A DNA stretch of 64,000 nt from Candidatus Berkiella aquae. GTDB taxonomy: Bacteria > Pseudomonadota > Gammaproteobacteria > Berkiellales > Berkiellaceae. Both the position numbers and the translations under genes were made by a program. Below the pieces are notes generated by a model that worked only from the letters and a program-made list of their open reading frames with translations, was not told the origin of the DNA and made no database searches. The DNA lies in assembly GCF_001431295.2 (NCBI RefSeq), contig NZ_LKAJ02000001.1:1178001-1242000 (forward strand), read 5' to 3'. Position 1 is the first letter of the stretch. The number at the start of each line of letters is the position of its first letter. This document shows, piece after piece, positions 52,229 through 61,964 of the stretch.

Positions 52229-52256
52229 GCAAAGTAACCACTCAATTACTTTGCTA
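52229..52256 (+). terminator. hairpin downstream of rpoS
   Basis: AGCAAAGTAA (52229-52238) and TTACTTTGCT (52247-52256) form a perfect 10-bp stem with an 8-nt loop. No T-run follows directly. Confidence 0.6.
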
Positions 52257-52344
52257 CTACACCCTTCGTTTTTCAGGAACTTAATGGCATTGTACCTACT
52301 CAAATTACTATAGGCATAAAAATGGAGGTATGGAGGTTAGGTCA

Positions 52345-54900
52345 ATGAGCCACGAACTTGAGAGTACTGCCGCTTATGATGCGATACGTCAGCTAATAAT
52401 CCAAAAGTTACCTGATCCTAAACAAACTGCAAGAAATAGATGGCTTGGCACTTTAAATGGCCTTCATGAATTACATAAAGATTACGACAGATTTGTAAAG
52501 TTAGGTAATTATAAATTGGAGGGAAAATTAGAAGGTATAACAGGAATGGGCGGTTTTAGGGCAGCTCTTGCAAAGGCTCAGAGTGAAGAACAAAAGAAAA
52601 AAGAATTAGCAGCAATGGTTATCACACTACAAGCTAGTGTAGGTACAGAAAGACTTGAACAGTTAAAAAAAGATTTTGATTTCTCGTCGTTAACAGAATT
52701 GGCGGCTTGGCTTGTAAAAGTTTATGACGCCAGCGCTGGAATTGCACCTTCTGGTAAAATGAAGGGTATATCTTCAACTGAGAAAGCAAAGAATATCGGG
52801 TTGAATATGGATATTCACGTAAGTAAAACGGGTAGTTGGCGAATTTTAACATGCGATGAAGCAAAGCAGCGAGATTCTTCTGGTACGAATTTGCAATTCA
52901 AAACATGGGAAGAAACAATACAGCAGATGACGGATGATTTTTTAATAACAGTGGCGGCTGTTGAGAAATACAACATGTGGGATGTTATTAAAGATGAAGC
53001 ACTTGGCTGTGGTCAAGCAAGAATGGATGAATTTATAATTTTAAGAAAAAAAGTGGAAGAGACTCATTCTTTAGTAGCTTTTGACAATCTGAAAGAGGAA
53101 CTTTTAACTGGGAGGATAGTTCCTGAATTACATGCAAGTAAAAAGGATACCACTGTAGTGACTAAACCGGAGCCTTTACAGGAGTACATGGATCCCACGA
53201 GAAAGCAAACAGGTCGTGTTCCCAATGCCAATGGTCTATGTTTAATTGCAGAGCATTTAAAAAACACACGTAATGAAGATATTTATATTGCAGAAAATTC
53301 AGAAGAGGTAAGTAACCTATTGCATATGATGTCTCAAAATGAGGTAAAACCAGGCGCAAAAATTGCGGTTCAAGGTCTTACCGGAGACCAAAGTTCACAT
53401 TGGTATGCTTTAATGATTGAGAAAGAACGAGATGGCAAACTTAATCTTGTATTAATGGATTCTTTAGGAGATGGAACCGCATTGCGTGAATCTTCTGAAC
53501 ATGCAGCGATTGAGATATTCAAAGAATTCAAAGATAAACATCCTGAGTATCACGATTCTGAATTGTATCAAAACATCGAACTAGTCCAATTTGATTATGA
53601 AAATTGTGGTTCATTTTCAATGAAATTTTGTGAAAGGATGCTAAAGGAAAAAGATTTTGTCAAAAGGCTTAAGGAAGAAGGATATGTCATTGAAGATGCG
53701 AGTGCTAGAGTCGCTATGGGTAAAGGACGTCAAAAACTAGATGAGGTCCAAATTACAAAATTATACGAACAAAAAATAAAATCCTATGTTTTGCCACCGG
53801 AGTATTTTAGTTACAATCAACGAAAAAAATATGCACAATATTACGAACGCGGAGAAAATTTTCAAAGCAAAATAGAAGAACAGAAAAGGAAAATCTCAGA
53901 AAGAATGAACAAAGAATTCAAGTATGAGCTTAAAGAAACGGTTGATGGAGAATGTATCGTCACTGCCTTTCAAAAAAGTCCTGCAGGGAAAGGCGAAGGT
54001 GGAGGCTCATATGATGTCAATATGAGAATGGTGTATTTTCGCAATAAGTATTGGGAGAGAGCAATTCAAGCTACTCATGAGAATAAAAACTCTGCTGAAA
54101 TTAGCAAAATAATTGAGAATCGAAAAGCGAAAAACATATCAATTGCAAAGATTAATTTAAGTGTCAATCAGTCTCCATCAACAACTCTCGTCAAAGAAGA
54201 AACTGCTACGTTAGAAAACAAGTATGCTATTTTTTCGCCGGTAGAAGCTGAATTTGAATTAAAACGCAGAAATGTGGGGAATATTCAAATCAAGGAAGCA
54301 CAAAAGCTGCATGATGAACTGACAACCGCAGCCGAAGTGAAATCTACCCCTGTTAGGGCCCCAACGTCGAATGCCAGAGATTTTTGGAAACATCGAGAAA
54401 GCACTACCACGACTGCCTCTCTTTTACGTAAGCCTTTCCCTATATCAACAAGAAATAGTCAGCAACAAAAAGCGCATGTGCCAATTCAACAGCAGGTTGT
54501 CACTCCAACAGAGCACCTTAAATCTGCAGAAACGCAAATTTCATCGCAATCTAAACAAGCGGATGAGCCCCCGGTGAAGCGATTGGAAGAAAACCAAGGG
54601 CAATCACAATCATGGCAAGAAATGATAAAAGAAGTAACAGAGTTAAAGTTGGCAGGAAATGAAGGGTTTATTACCCAAGGTGTTTTAAGAAAAATGATGG
54701 AGTGCATAAGGCCAAGCACGGCTAAGCAACAATTACAGAGTGAACAGTATAAAAATTTACAACATTTAGTAAAAGATCTGCAGCAAAAAGGTAGCCTCAA
54801 AAATATCAAAAACGATAACCTTAATGAATTGATTGATAAAATTCTTAAAACACCATTGCCTCCTACCGAAGCGAATAAATCCTCTCCCAAACGGCATTAA
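52345..54900 (+). CDS. CE-clan (Ulp1/deubiquitinase-like) cysteine peptidase-like protein, 851 aa
   Basis: This large orphan protein has a central segment with the complete CE-clan order: His352-Trp353 (SSHWYALMIEKE), Asp372 (VLMDSLGDG), Gln415 and Cys421-Gly422 (QFDYENCGSFSMKFC). The Gln-x5-Cys-Gly spacing is exactly that of Ulp1-type SUMO proteases and bacterial deubiquitinases. The segment before the site (RVPNANGLCLIAEHL, IYIAENSEEVSNLL) is shared with the paralogue at 54955-57024. Residues 660-750 are a low-complexity Gln/Ser/Thr linker; the C-terminus is basic (SSPKRH). ATG 52345 has GGAGG 8 nt upstream. No signal peptide; export by a type IV system is inference. Confidence 0.78.
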   Translation: MSHELESTAAYDAIRQLIIQKLPDPKQTARNRWLGTLNGLHELHKDYDRFVKLGNYKLEGKLEGITGMGGFRAALAKAQSEEQKKKELAAMVITLQASVGTERLEQLKKDFDFSSLTELAAWLVKVYDASAGIAPSGKMKGISSTEKAKNIGLNMDIHVSKTGSWRILTCDEAKQRDSSGTNLQFKTWEETIQQMTDDFLITVAAVEKYNMWDVIKDEALGCGQARMDEFIILRKKVEETHSLVAFDNLKEELLTGRIVPELHASKKDTTVVTKPEPLQEYMDPTRKQTGRVPNANGLCLIAEHLKNTRNEDIYIAENSEEVSNLLHMMSQNEVKPGAKIAVQGLTGDQSSHWYALMIEKERDGKLNLVLMDSLGDGTALRESSEHAAIEIFKEFKDKHPEYHDSELYQNIELVQFDYENCGSFSMKFCERMLKEKDFVKRLKEEGYVIEDASARVAMGKGRQKLDEVQITKLYEQKIKSYVLPPEYFSYNQRKKYAQYYERGENFQSKIEEQKRKISERMNKEFKYELKETVDGECIVTAFQKSPAGKGEGGGSYDVNMRMVYFRNKYWERAIQATHENKNSAEISKIIENRKAKNISIAKINLSVNQSPSTTLVKEETATLENKYAIFSPVEAEFELKRRNVGNIQIKEAQKLHDELTTAAEVKSTPVRAPTSNARDFWKHRESTTTTASLLRKPFPISTRNSQQQKAHVPIQQQVVTPTEHLKSAETQISSQSKQADEPPVKRLEENQGQSQSWQEMIKEVTELKLAGNEGFITQGVLRKMMECIRPSTAKQQLQSEQYKNLQHLVKDLQQKGSLKNIKNDNLNELIDKILKTPLPPTEANKSSPKRH

Positions 54901-54903
54901 AGG

Positions 54904-54931
54904 CCTCCCATTTAACAACGTAAATGGAAGG
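54904..54931. terminator. hairpin between convergent paralogues
   Basis: CCT-c-CCATTTA pairs with TAAATGG-a-AGG around a 6-nt loop, between the two CE-clan-like genes. Confidence 0.5.
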
Positions 54932-54954
54932 ACGCAATTTGACTTTAATTTGTG

Positions 54955-57024
54955 TTACGATAATCTAAGCGTTGCTGCTTTAGTGCCAACATTCTCAATT
55001 CTTTGAAACAGAGAAATTACTTCTGCATCTTGGACACCGCGCTTGATTCTGTTTGTTAAAGATTGCAAGCTGTCTACATATATTTTCTGCTCATCTGCAC
55101 CCGTGCCTATGGCATTTTTTTCCAAATAATTTCTTAATTGAGTGACAGCAAAATTGGCGGTGACATTTCTTCGTTTGCCTAATTTAACCATTTCGGCTTT
55201 AATATCGGCTATGTCTTCGATAAGCGATTTTTGGTCTGCTTGAGATCCTGGAAGAGTTGTTGGAGTGATACTCAGATTTTCCATCTTTTGAGTCACAACT
55301 TGTAATAATGGAAAGTCATACGTTTTTGCGGAACGCGGCGGTACCACAGGCTTTGGCTGAGTAGCTGAAATTAATTGAGGCAGTCCAACGTTCTCTAATT
55401 TTCTGCTAGCAAGCAGGGATGTCATTTGACTGCTAGGCATTTCACGCTGAAACTGAGCGATGACATTTTCCCAATATTTATCTCTGATTCGCTTAATTTC
55501 TTGGAAAATTTTATAATAAGGATTGTCAGATAGTCCGCCTAAATCGGGTGTCATATAAGCATCTTCTATCGTTCCATTAGCCTGCAGTGAGTGCTTATAT
55601 TGCTTTAACATATTTTGTAAAACCAGCTCGCTTTCTCCGCCTAAATGGTTATATTGTTTAAAATAATAATCAGCAGGTAAAGAATAGAGTCTGGTAAAAT
55701 CTGGTTTGTCACTCTCCTTTTCTTTCTCTTTTGCCTGTTCTGCGGCGTTGATTGTTCTGAGAAAATCAGATGTTAGCATTTTTTTGCAGAATTGGGCAGA
55801 ATAAGTTCCGCAATTTTCCGGATCAAACTGCAATCTTTCCCTATTATGAAATAATACAGAATCGTTAAACTGTGTATTGCGACTAATAAACTGTTGTACT
55901 GCATAAGAAACTTCATCAAAAGCAGCGCTTCGAGCATGTTCACCATTACCAAGCGAATCCATCAATATGACACTCATTTGGTTGTGCTGGGTTTTTTCCA
56001 CTTGCAAAGCATACCAGTGGCCGCTGGATGATAATCCTATGACACCTACTTTGGTACCACATGAAATTTGATCATTTGCCATTAAATTAAGAAGCGAAGT
56101 AACATCCTGATTATTTTCAGCGACAAAAATTTCAGTACCGAGCTTTTTGCTGAGATATTCTGCGATTAGAGAAAAGCCTTCTTTATTGGGTACTCGTCCT
56201 GTTTTTTGCATCGACAGATCTGAAAAATCTTCTAGCTGATACGCAACTTTTGCAGGTTCTTCTTTTGAGATGTTTGACGGTTGGATAACAGGTATTTGAA
56301 TATGCGACAAATGCTTTGCTTGAAGTACTTGTAATGCGGCGTTATCGAGAGATTTTTCTTTTTTCATTTTGACGATGAAGTCTTCTAAGGGCCAGAATCT
56401 TCCTTGTCCGCAAGGCAATCCACCCAAGGCATAAGCAAATTCTTTCCACATGCCATATTCGCAAGCGATACTCACCGCATTCATGAAATCCTCAGACCAG
56501 TTTTGTATGCCTTGCGTCCAAGTAGGGAGTGGTTTGCCCGCGGTATTACCCATTTTGCCAATTCTAACAATGCCTTTTTCAGATTCAGTTTGAGTAATAA
56601 AATCTCCCGTGTGTACGTGGATATCAAATTTATCTCCAACTAATTCCCTTTTATCTTTTTGGCTAATGCCGCCTGGAATATGTCCACAAGGTGCAAGCCC
56701 ACTGGGATTAGGCGTTACAAATTTTAACCATTGCAAGAATTCTGCTTCGTTGGCAAATTCAAGTTCTTTAGCATATTGAGTAATTTTGCGTTTATCTTCT
56801 AGTGTTAATTTTTCTGGGTATCGCCACATATTTCGCGAGATTTCATTTTCTAAGATCAAATCCCCAAGCTTTTCAAACTTTGTATTGGCATTGAGAGCAT
56901 GTAATACATTTAACGTGCCAATAGCTCGATTGATCTTATCAAGATCCATTTTTTCTCTTTTTAAATTGTGAATAATCAATTCTCTGATGGCTTGATAAGT
57001 ATGAAAATCTTTTAAATTTGGCAT
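54955..57024 (-). CDS. CE-clan (Ulp1/deubiquitinase-like) cysteine peptidase-like protein, 689 aa
   Basis: This paralogue of the 851-residue protein is encoded on the opposite strand. Shared parts run from the N-terminus (HTYQAIRELIIHNLK against AAYDAIRQLIIQKLP) through APSG/APCG-x-GIS and DIHV to the catalytic region. The catalytic set is His336-Trp337 (SGHWYALQVEKT), Asp356 (ILMDSLGNG), Gln399 and Cys405-Gly406 (QFDPENCGTYSAQFC). Spacing His-Asp and Gln-Cys is the same as in the paralogue. The C-terminal third is helical and shorter. Start at 57024 is chosen for the AAGAGAG site; an ATG at 57045 exists. Inverted duplication is likely. Confidence 0.78.
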   Translation of the reverse strand: MPNLKDFHTYQAIRELIIHNLKREKMDLDKINRAIGTLNVLHALNANTKFEKLGDLILENEISRNMWRYPEKLTLEDKRKITQYAKELEFANEAEFLQWLKFVTPNPSGLAPCGHIPGGISQKDKRELVGDKFDIHVHTGDFITQTESEKGIVRIGKMGNTAGKPLPTWTQGIQNWSEDFMNAVSIACEYGMWKEFAYALGGLPCGQGRFWPLEDFIVKMKKEKSLDNAALQVLQAKHLSHIQIPVIQPSNISKEEPAKVAYQLEDFSDLSMQKTGRVPNKEGFSLIAEYLSKKLGTEIFVAENNQDVTSLLNLMANDQISCGTKVGVIGLSSSGHWYALQVEKTQHNQMSVILMDSLGNGEHARSAAFDEVSYAVQQFISRNTQFNDSVLFHNRERLQFDPENCGTYSAQFCKKMLTSDFLRTINAAEQAKEKEKESDKPDFTRLYSLPADYYFKQYNHLGGESELVLQNMLKQYKHSLQANGTIEDAYMTPDLGGLSDNPYYKIFQEIKRIRDKYWENVIAQFQREMPSSQMTSLLASRKLENVGLPQLISATQPKPVVPPRSAKTYDFPLLQVVTQKMENLSITPTTLPGSQADQKSLIEDIADIKAEMVKLGKRRNVTANFAVTQLRNYLEKNAIGTGADEQKIYVDSLQSLTNRIKRGVQDAEVISLFQRIENVGTKAATLRLS

Positions 57025-57339
57025 GAGAAACTCTCTTAGATACACAACTAGGTTAAATTAAGCTGCAGGGATTTTACTTTAATCTTAAAGAGAAAGAACT
57101 ATAAAAATTCAAATAAATTATTAATGGTAAAGTTAAGCTGATAACAGTAATTTTGCGAAGAAAATGTTTGAACAAAAAATAAATGTTCTACATTAATCTG
57201 TTTACAATATGTTCGATTAAACACGGGGTCATTGTAAATTCATACAATATTTTCCTTATAGAAAGGGTGGATAATTTTGGAAATGAACTTTTTAGAATAA
57301 ATTGCATCAAATACTATATTGATGTATTAGGAGTACTGT

Positions 57340-57588
57340 ATGAAAGCATTTATTCTAGCGATATTAATGATCTTTTCAACAGCCGTGTTTGCAAAACCTT
57401 ATCATTATGATGATGGTCATCATTATAAGCACCACCACCATCATCATCATAAAAGCGGCATTTATTTCTATGGCCCAGGGACTTACTATGGCAAAACACC
57501 CGGGTATCGATATTACCGCGATGGCACCGTAAAACGCTGCTGGCGCCATCATGGTCACAAACATTGCCGTTATTATCGCCGATATTAA
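57340..57588 (+). CDS. small secreted His-rich protein
   Basis: An 82-residue protein with a clear signal peptide (MKAFILAILMIFSTAVFA, cut before KPYHY). The mature 64 residues are extremely rich in His, Tyr, Arg and Gly, including seven His in a row (31-37), a HH(Y)K lead-in and a RHHGHKHCRYYRRY end with two Cys in total. Such composition suggests binding of zinc, nickel or copper in the periplasm, but no family is recognised. AGGAG lies 7 nt before the ATG. It ends 3 nt before the F-box-like gene on the other strand. The 294 bp before it (57046-57339) are AT-rich with no gene seen. Confidence 0.75.
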   Translation: MKAFILAILMIFSTAVFAKPYHYDDGHHYKHHHHHHHKSGIYFYGPGTYYGKTPGYRYYRDGTVKRCWRHHGHKHCRYYRRY

Positions 57589-57591
57589 CAA

Positions 57592-59154
57592 TTACCTTCT
57601 GCGTGGCACAGGGCGGGTTCTTGCGCAAACCTTGTTTTCGTTAGGAACATAGAGTGCTTTGGCAATTTGATGAACGCCCTCACGCAGCTGGTGTTCACAT
57701 TTTAATTCCACGCGATTGATCTCATTGACCTTGTCATTTTTCATTAAAGTTTCGTGTAGTCCTGGATATTGATGATGAAAATCTAATAAATGTTCAGTAT
57801 CCAGGCGATCCCATAATAGAGGATTTTGTTGAATCATGAGGAACATTTCCTGATTTTTACTGCCCATTTCCATGAGGTTATTGGCATTCAATTTAAGGTA
57901 CAGTTCTGGCGTACTTAAAATCATTCTCATTGCAGGAAGAGAGTATTGAGAAAGGGCAACAAAATCACTGCCGGTTAGATCTTGGTTGATTGCGGGATCA
58001 GCAAGCTTATTACAAAGCATGGGACTCTGACATAACAGCATCAATTGTTGTAAAGCCGTTAATTTTTCATGAAGTTGAGGCGCTTTCTGTATTTCCTTGG
58101 CAACGCTAGGATAAGGCATCGCTAGATTGACGAGGGACTGAGCTGATAGCCTTTGCGAAAGTGTGGGGTGCGAAACAACAGATAATGCAAGGGGTTCAGA
58201 AAGTGAAGCCATGAAAACAACACAACCTTCAGATAATTTTTCTACTATCAAAGGATCATGAATGATTTCCGCAGCGATTAAAGGATTATGACTACAAAGT
58301 TCAATTAAATCGGGTTCTTGAAAACGCTCACCCTGTTCTTGCAATATCCGTTTGGCAACAGATAGATGTTTGCTACCTAAAATAGACAATTCAAAAATAC
58401 CCATTCTGTCATTCAGTTCGGGGGTATTTAAGACATGAATGGCTAATCGTTCGTGTTGGCAAACTAAACAGGCAATATCATCATCCGCTAATTGATCAAA
58501 TAGTGCTTGCGTATTTAACACAAGTTCTGCTGCAGTTTCATGGTAAAAAGCAATATTAACGATTTGATAAGCAAGAAAATTAAGATTGGGTAAATGAATA
58601 GTTAGCAACTTTAGCGCTATCTCTTCGTGCATTTGCGCAAGTATTTCAAATAATGTTAATTCATCAATCGTTTCAAAGCCATAATCTTCATAATGCAAAA
58701 GTATCATTTTTGCAACATCAAGATTTAAACCCACAATTGAAAAATAGGTGCTTCGCATAAAAGGTGCTTGAGACAATAATACCAAGATTTTAGTGGCTAA
58801 CGTGAGGTTACAACTTACTAATTCCAATAATTGGGTCGTGGTAAAATGCGCAAGACAAGTCGGATGTGATAAAAGATAAGGCACACCCTCGGGGTCTTTT
58901 AAGCAAGATTGATAAAGCTCTGCAAACGATATTTGAGAAGGCATACTTTGAAATTGTCTGCTTATTAATGATACACGTCTTAAACCAAAACGTTGATAGG
59001 CAGGAAGATAATTGACAATATGGAGAAGTCGTTCGATAGGGATATTGTTGAATTGTGTTAAAGGGGAGGGATCAAGGTTCTCTTCGGGTTCTTCATGAAA
59101 TTTAGCACGTTTATTGGGAGGCGGTTGATCGTAACGATTGGGGCCGTTTTGCAT
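57592..59154 (-). CDS. F-box-like protein with helical repeats
   Basis: This 520-residue protein has an F-box-like motif at about 34-75: FNNIPIERLLHIVNYLPAYQRFGLRRVSLISRQFQSM, which has the Leu-Pro / Ile-Leu / Leu-x-Val-Ser-x-x-F positions of eukaryotic F-boxes. The rest consists of repeated helical units of about 30-35 residues with a pattern such as PLALSVVSHPTLSQRLSAQSL and PSVAKEIQKAPQLHEKLTALQ, a plausible substrate-binding scaffold. A basic NKRAKF lies at 14-19 and the C-terminus is PVPRRR. F-box proteins recruit SCF ubiquitin ligases through Skp1; bacteria use them only in host cells. AAGGAG lies 7 nt upstream. Function is inferred. Confidence 0.75.
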   Translation of the reverse strand: MQNGPNRYDQPPPNKRAKFHEEPEENLDPSPLTQFNNIPIERLLHIVNYLPAYQRFGLRRVSLISRQFQSMPSQISFAELYQSCLKDPEGVPYLLSHPTCLAHFTTTQLLELVSCNLTLATKILVLLSQAPFMRSTYFSIVGLNLDVAKMILLHYEDYGFETIDELTLFEILAQMHEEIALKLLTIHLPNLNFLAYQIVNIAFYHETAAELVLNTQALFDQLADDDIACLVCQHERLAIHVLNTPELNDRMGIFELSILGSKHLSVAKRILQEQGERFQEPDLIELCSHNPLIAAEIIHDPLIVEKLSEGCVVFMASLSEPLALSVVSHPTLSQRLSAQSLVNLAMPYPSVAKEIQKAPQLHEKLTALQQLMLLCQSPMLCNKLADPAINQDLTGSDFVALSQYSLPAMRMILSTPELYLKLNANNLMEMGSKNQEMFLMIQQNPLLWDRLDTEHLLDFHHQYPGLHETLMKNDKVNEINRVELKCEHQLREGVHQIAKALYVPNENKVCARTRPVPRRR

Positions 59155-59321
59155 GGGTTGACTCCTTTATTGAGCCTTGCATAGTGAAAAAAGTAGTATC
59201 TTAATTCAGGAAAAAAATGCAATAAAAATCGTTTTTTCTATTCGAACATTGCGAAATGAATTATTATCTGTAAGAATGTTTCCCAATTCTTATGTATTGT
59301 ATAACTAACTAGGTGGTTAAG

Positions 59322-60914
59322 ATGGCTTTAGATGGTATTCGTCAATACTCTGCAGCAGATTTCCCTTCAGTAGAGCTAACACAAACGCAAATTGAGCAGT
59401 TATCTTGGAGTATTCGGGGGATCGTATCGCCAGAAAAGGCTTTTGAATCCGATCCTGCTCATATGGAAGTGAAACGCTGTTTAGCCAGATTATTTTGCGA
59501 GCAGCAATTACACTCATTGGAAGGATATCCTGCTTTTACCAATAATCAGCCTACAACCGATGAATATAGTCCTGCGTTGACACAGGAACAATATCAAAAA
59601 CTCAGTGAGCGTTTTCAAGCCCTTGATGATATCGCAAGAAGTGTGTTGCGAGTTTCCACCATGGTTAGCTCGGTTCCTTTGTCACCTAAAGCCCGAGAAA
59701 GAGCCGATGCGGTTTTAGGTAAGGATAATTATACGCTGGATAGCGTAGAATTTTTGGCAGACACCTTTAGAAATATTCAACATGCACGGGCGATTTATCC
59801 TGTCGTCGAAGAGCTCTTCCAAGCGCATCCTGAGCATGAGCATGCACGTATCACCAAGTTATTACAAGCTGCTTTTCCCAGCCGTCAGCATTATCGACAT
59901 ATGATGTATACCGAAGGCAATCAAACCATGTTTGATGCGCTTCGAGAGAGGGTGCAAAATGGCAGCATTGATAAAGAAAGTTTTGATTTTTGGCGTTGCC
60001 ACTGGACCATTAATATCACGGGCTTTAGAGGACATGTTGATCCCCATGGTTCATTATATTTAACCAGCAATGTATTTGAAGCGATGATGGCGCTAGAAAC
60101 GACCTTAGAGCGCTTGTTTACTGAAGAAAATGTGACCTCGCAAGTGTTGCTGAATGACTATCTTGATAAACGTTGGCAAGATTTTCTTAAAATGGGTGAT
60201 CTGCCCGATCGCGAAATAACTATTTCAGAAAAACGATTATTAGCGCATATTGGTGCGATGATGCGACTTTATCATCCCGATGAAGGACAAGCCTTGCTTG
60301 AAGGTTATCGCTTTATTCCTAAAACGCTCATGAAAGAATTGAGTCAAGCTTATTTTAATATTCCTGCGAATAATGAACCAACACCTACTTTCGCTCCTGC
60401 ATTATATGAAAATGGTATCGATTTTCGTAAAAAAATGTTAAAGAAAGAAGATGGCATATTGCGACAAGTTGAAGAACGCTTCTTTGGCAACAACTTAAAA
60501 AAGAAAGCAGATTCCTTGGTGCGTTTGGTTGCTATTGCAGATGTGGTGGTTGGCGTGTTGCCGCTGAATTTGGCAGCGTTAAAAGAATATCGAAATCTGC
60601 GTAACCAAGATAAAATCGCAGCTACTCAACCATTAAGTTTTATGGCACTTGCTAATAAAAATGAAGTGATGGAGATTTTAGGTGAATCGCCTATTTTTAA
60701 GCGATTTAATATTTTAACCCACACCCATATCAGCATTGACGAAAAAGGATCGGTTGCTTTAGCACCAAAGTTAAAAGCGAAAGATCGTTTTAAGGCACCA
60801 AAACCGATTATACATCGCTATCAGCTACGCTCTAATACGATGATCGAACAAGAGGTTGAGCCAGAAGTAGAACCTCAACAACGAATGCCTTTGCGTCGTG
60901 GTATTAAAGTATAA
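59322..60914 (+). CDS. orphan protein, 530 aa
   Basis: I do not recognise this protein. It is mostly helical, with no signal peptide or membrane segment. Notable stretches are FWRCHWTINITGFRGHVDPHGSLYLTSNVFEAM in the middle, and IHRYQLRSNTMIEQEVEPEVEPQQRMPLRRG at the C-terminus, where a Glu/Pro-rich stretch is followed by basic residues. The frame opens at a GTG at 59313, but the ATG at 59322 has AGGTGG 5 nt upstream. It lies between the F-box-like gene and the two caspase-like genes, ending only 10 nt from the convergent one, so it is likely part of the same accessory cluster. Confidence 0.65.
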   Translation: MALDGIRQYSAADFPSVELTQTQIEQLSWSIRGIVSPEKAFESDPAHMEVKRCLARLFCEQQLHSLEGYPAFTNNQPTTDEYSPALTQEQYQKLSERFQALDDIARSVLRVSTMVSSVPLSPKARERADAVLGKDNYTLDSVEFLADTFRNIQHARAIYPVVEELFQAHPEHEHARITKLLQAAFPSRQHYRHMMYTEGNQTMFDALRERVQNGSIDKESFDFWRCHWTINITGFRGHVDPHGSLYLTSNVFEAMMALETTLERLFTEENVTSQVLLNDYLDKRWQDFLKMGDLPDREITISEKRLLAHIGAMMRLYHPDEGQALLEGYRFIPKTLMKELSQAYFNIPANNEPTPTFAPALYENGIDFRKKMLKKEDGILRQVEERFFGNNLKKKADSLVRLVAIADVVVGVLPLNLAALKEYRNLRNQDKIAATQPLSFMALANKNEVMEILGESPIFKRFNILTHTHISIDEKGSVALAPKLKAKDRFKAPKPIIHRYQLRSNTMIEQEVEPEVEPQQRMPLRRGIKV

Positions 60915-60924
60915 GAATGGGTTA

Positions 60925-61791
60925 TTACAGACTAAGCTTGGTGAGTTTCTCGGTGACTTCTTTCATAGCAGTCATCGATACCTCCACAGGGAAAGCTAAG
61001 TATTCATCGTGGCATGGACTTTGGCATTGCCCATTGTAAATGACGTATTGGCCTTGTTTAGAATCAAGATCGATTGTTGGCTTACAAAAGCTGTTTTGTA
61101 CTCTCGCAGCAGAGGATTTTTTGGTATTAATCGAACAAAAATATCCGCGATAACCTGTTACCGTGATTTCAGTGTAGCCAAGTTCGCACATTCGATTATA
61201 GAACCTTCCGATAAAAGATTGTTCCATCACTTGTTGTAAAGCTTCATTTCTAGTCATTTCAGTTGAGACCGCAGCAAAGGCGCTATTGCAAGTTTCAAAG
61301 GCAATATGAAAAGGTTTTGTATAGAAGTTAAGTTCTGCATTCTTAAATAGCGCCTCAATTTTTTCAGCAAAAACTTCGGGTGCTATTTGGTCTTCAGGAT
61401 CTAAAAAGCCAATTCCCAAGGGCGAGCCATGTCCGACAACAACAAAAGTTGGTGTATATTGTTTTTCAGCCTTAATGATTGAAGCACATTGCGTCAATTG
61501 AAAAGAGCTTAATTGTGCAGTCGTTTGTGTTTGCGTATCCGTTAATAATGGAATAGGGAATACTTTATTTTTTGAATTATTCTTTAAAGACTGGATGGTT
61601 TTAGCAGCAAAACTAAAGAGTTCATTGGAATCAAAATCTAAGGTGTTCTTAGGATTGGCAATAAATTGGGGTATTACGGGAAGTAGCACATAATGACTAT
61701 AACGAGAGCGATTAGCACGTTGGGCTGTTGTATTAAAATAGTAAGTGATGGTTTTGCCAGAGTCATTATAATCATTAAAATCTGCTAACAT
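60925..61791 (-). CDS. clan CD (caspase-fold-like) cysteine peptidase-like protein, 288 aa
   Basis: The predicted active-site pair is His121-Gly (VVVGHGSPLG) and Cys168 (AFETCNSAFAA), about 47 residues later, as in caspases, C80 toxin proteases and other clan CD enzymes where a His-Gly strand is followed by an acidic-x-Cys strand. After it comes a conserved TVTGYRGYFCSINTKKSSA block, also found in the neighbour gene at 61965-63215 (VHGYRGFYTGMATKTSSG). No signal peptide. AGGAAG lies 6 nt before the ATG. The target could be a host or bacterial protein; none can be named. Confidence 0.72.
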   Translation of the reverse strand: MLADFNDYNDSGKTITYYFNTTAQRANRSRYSHYVLLPVIPQFIANPKNTLDFDSNELFSFAAKTIQSLKNNSKNKVFPIPLLTDTQTQTTAQLSSFQLTQCASIIKAEKQYTPTFVVVGHGSPLGIGFLDPEDQIAPEVFAEKIEALFKNAELNFYTKPFHIAFETCNSAFAAVSTEMTRNEALQQVMEQSFIGRFYNRMCELGYTEITVTGYRGYFCSINTKKSSAARVQNSFCKPTIDLDSKQGQYVIYNGQCQSPCHDEYLAFPVEVSMTAMKEVTEKLTKLSL

Positions 61792-61964
61792 GCCAGCTTC
61801 CTAAATTATTCTAAAGCGTTGTGGATGTTAACAAATGGTTGTTAACCTGTCTAATTTTTTGCAATCGATGCTTTGAAAAATGGTGTAAATACATGCTATT
61901 TACCTTATTTCGCTTAAGACAACTTGCTAAGGGAGAGCAAGCTGTCTTAGCCTCGATTAACCTT

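Noticed and set aside
54486..54890. 134-codon minus-strand ORF
   Set aside because: Antisense to the 3' end of the CE-clan-like gene with Cys/Ser/Phe-rich shadow composition.
57183..57410. 75-codon ORF before the His-rich gene
   Set aside because: AT-rich sequence, no ribosome site, overlaps the start of the better supported His-rich gene.
57350..57628. Minus-strand ORFs opposite the His-rich gene
   Set aside because: The plus-strand frame has a signal peptide and good ribosome site; the antisense frames only mirror the CAC/CAT repeats.
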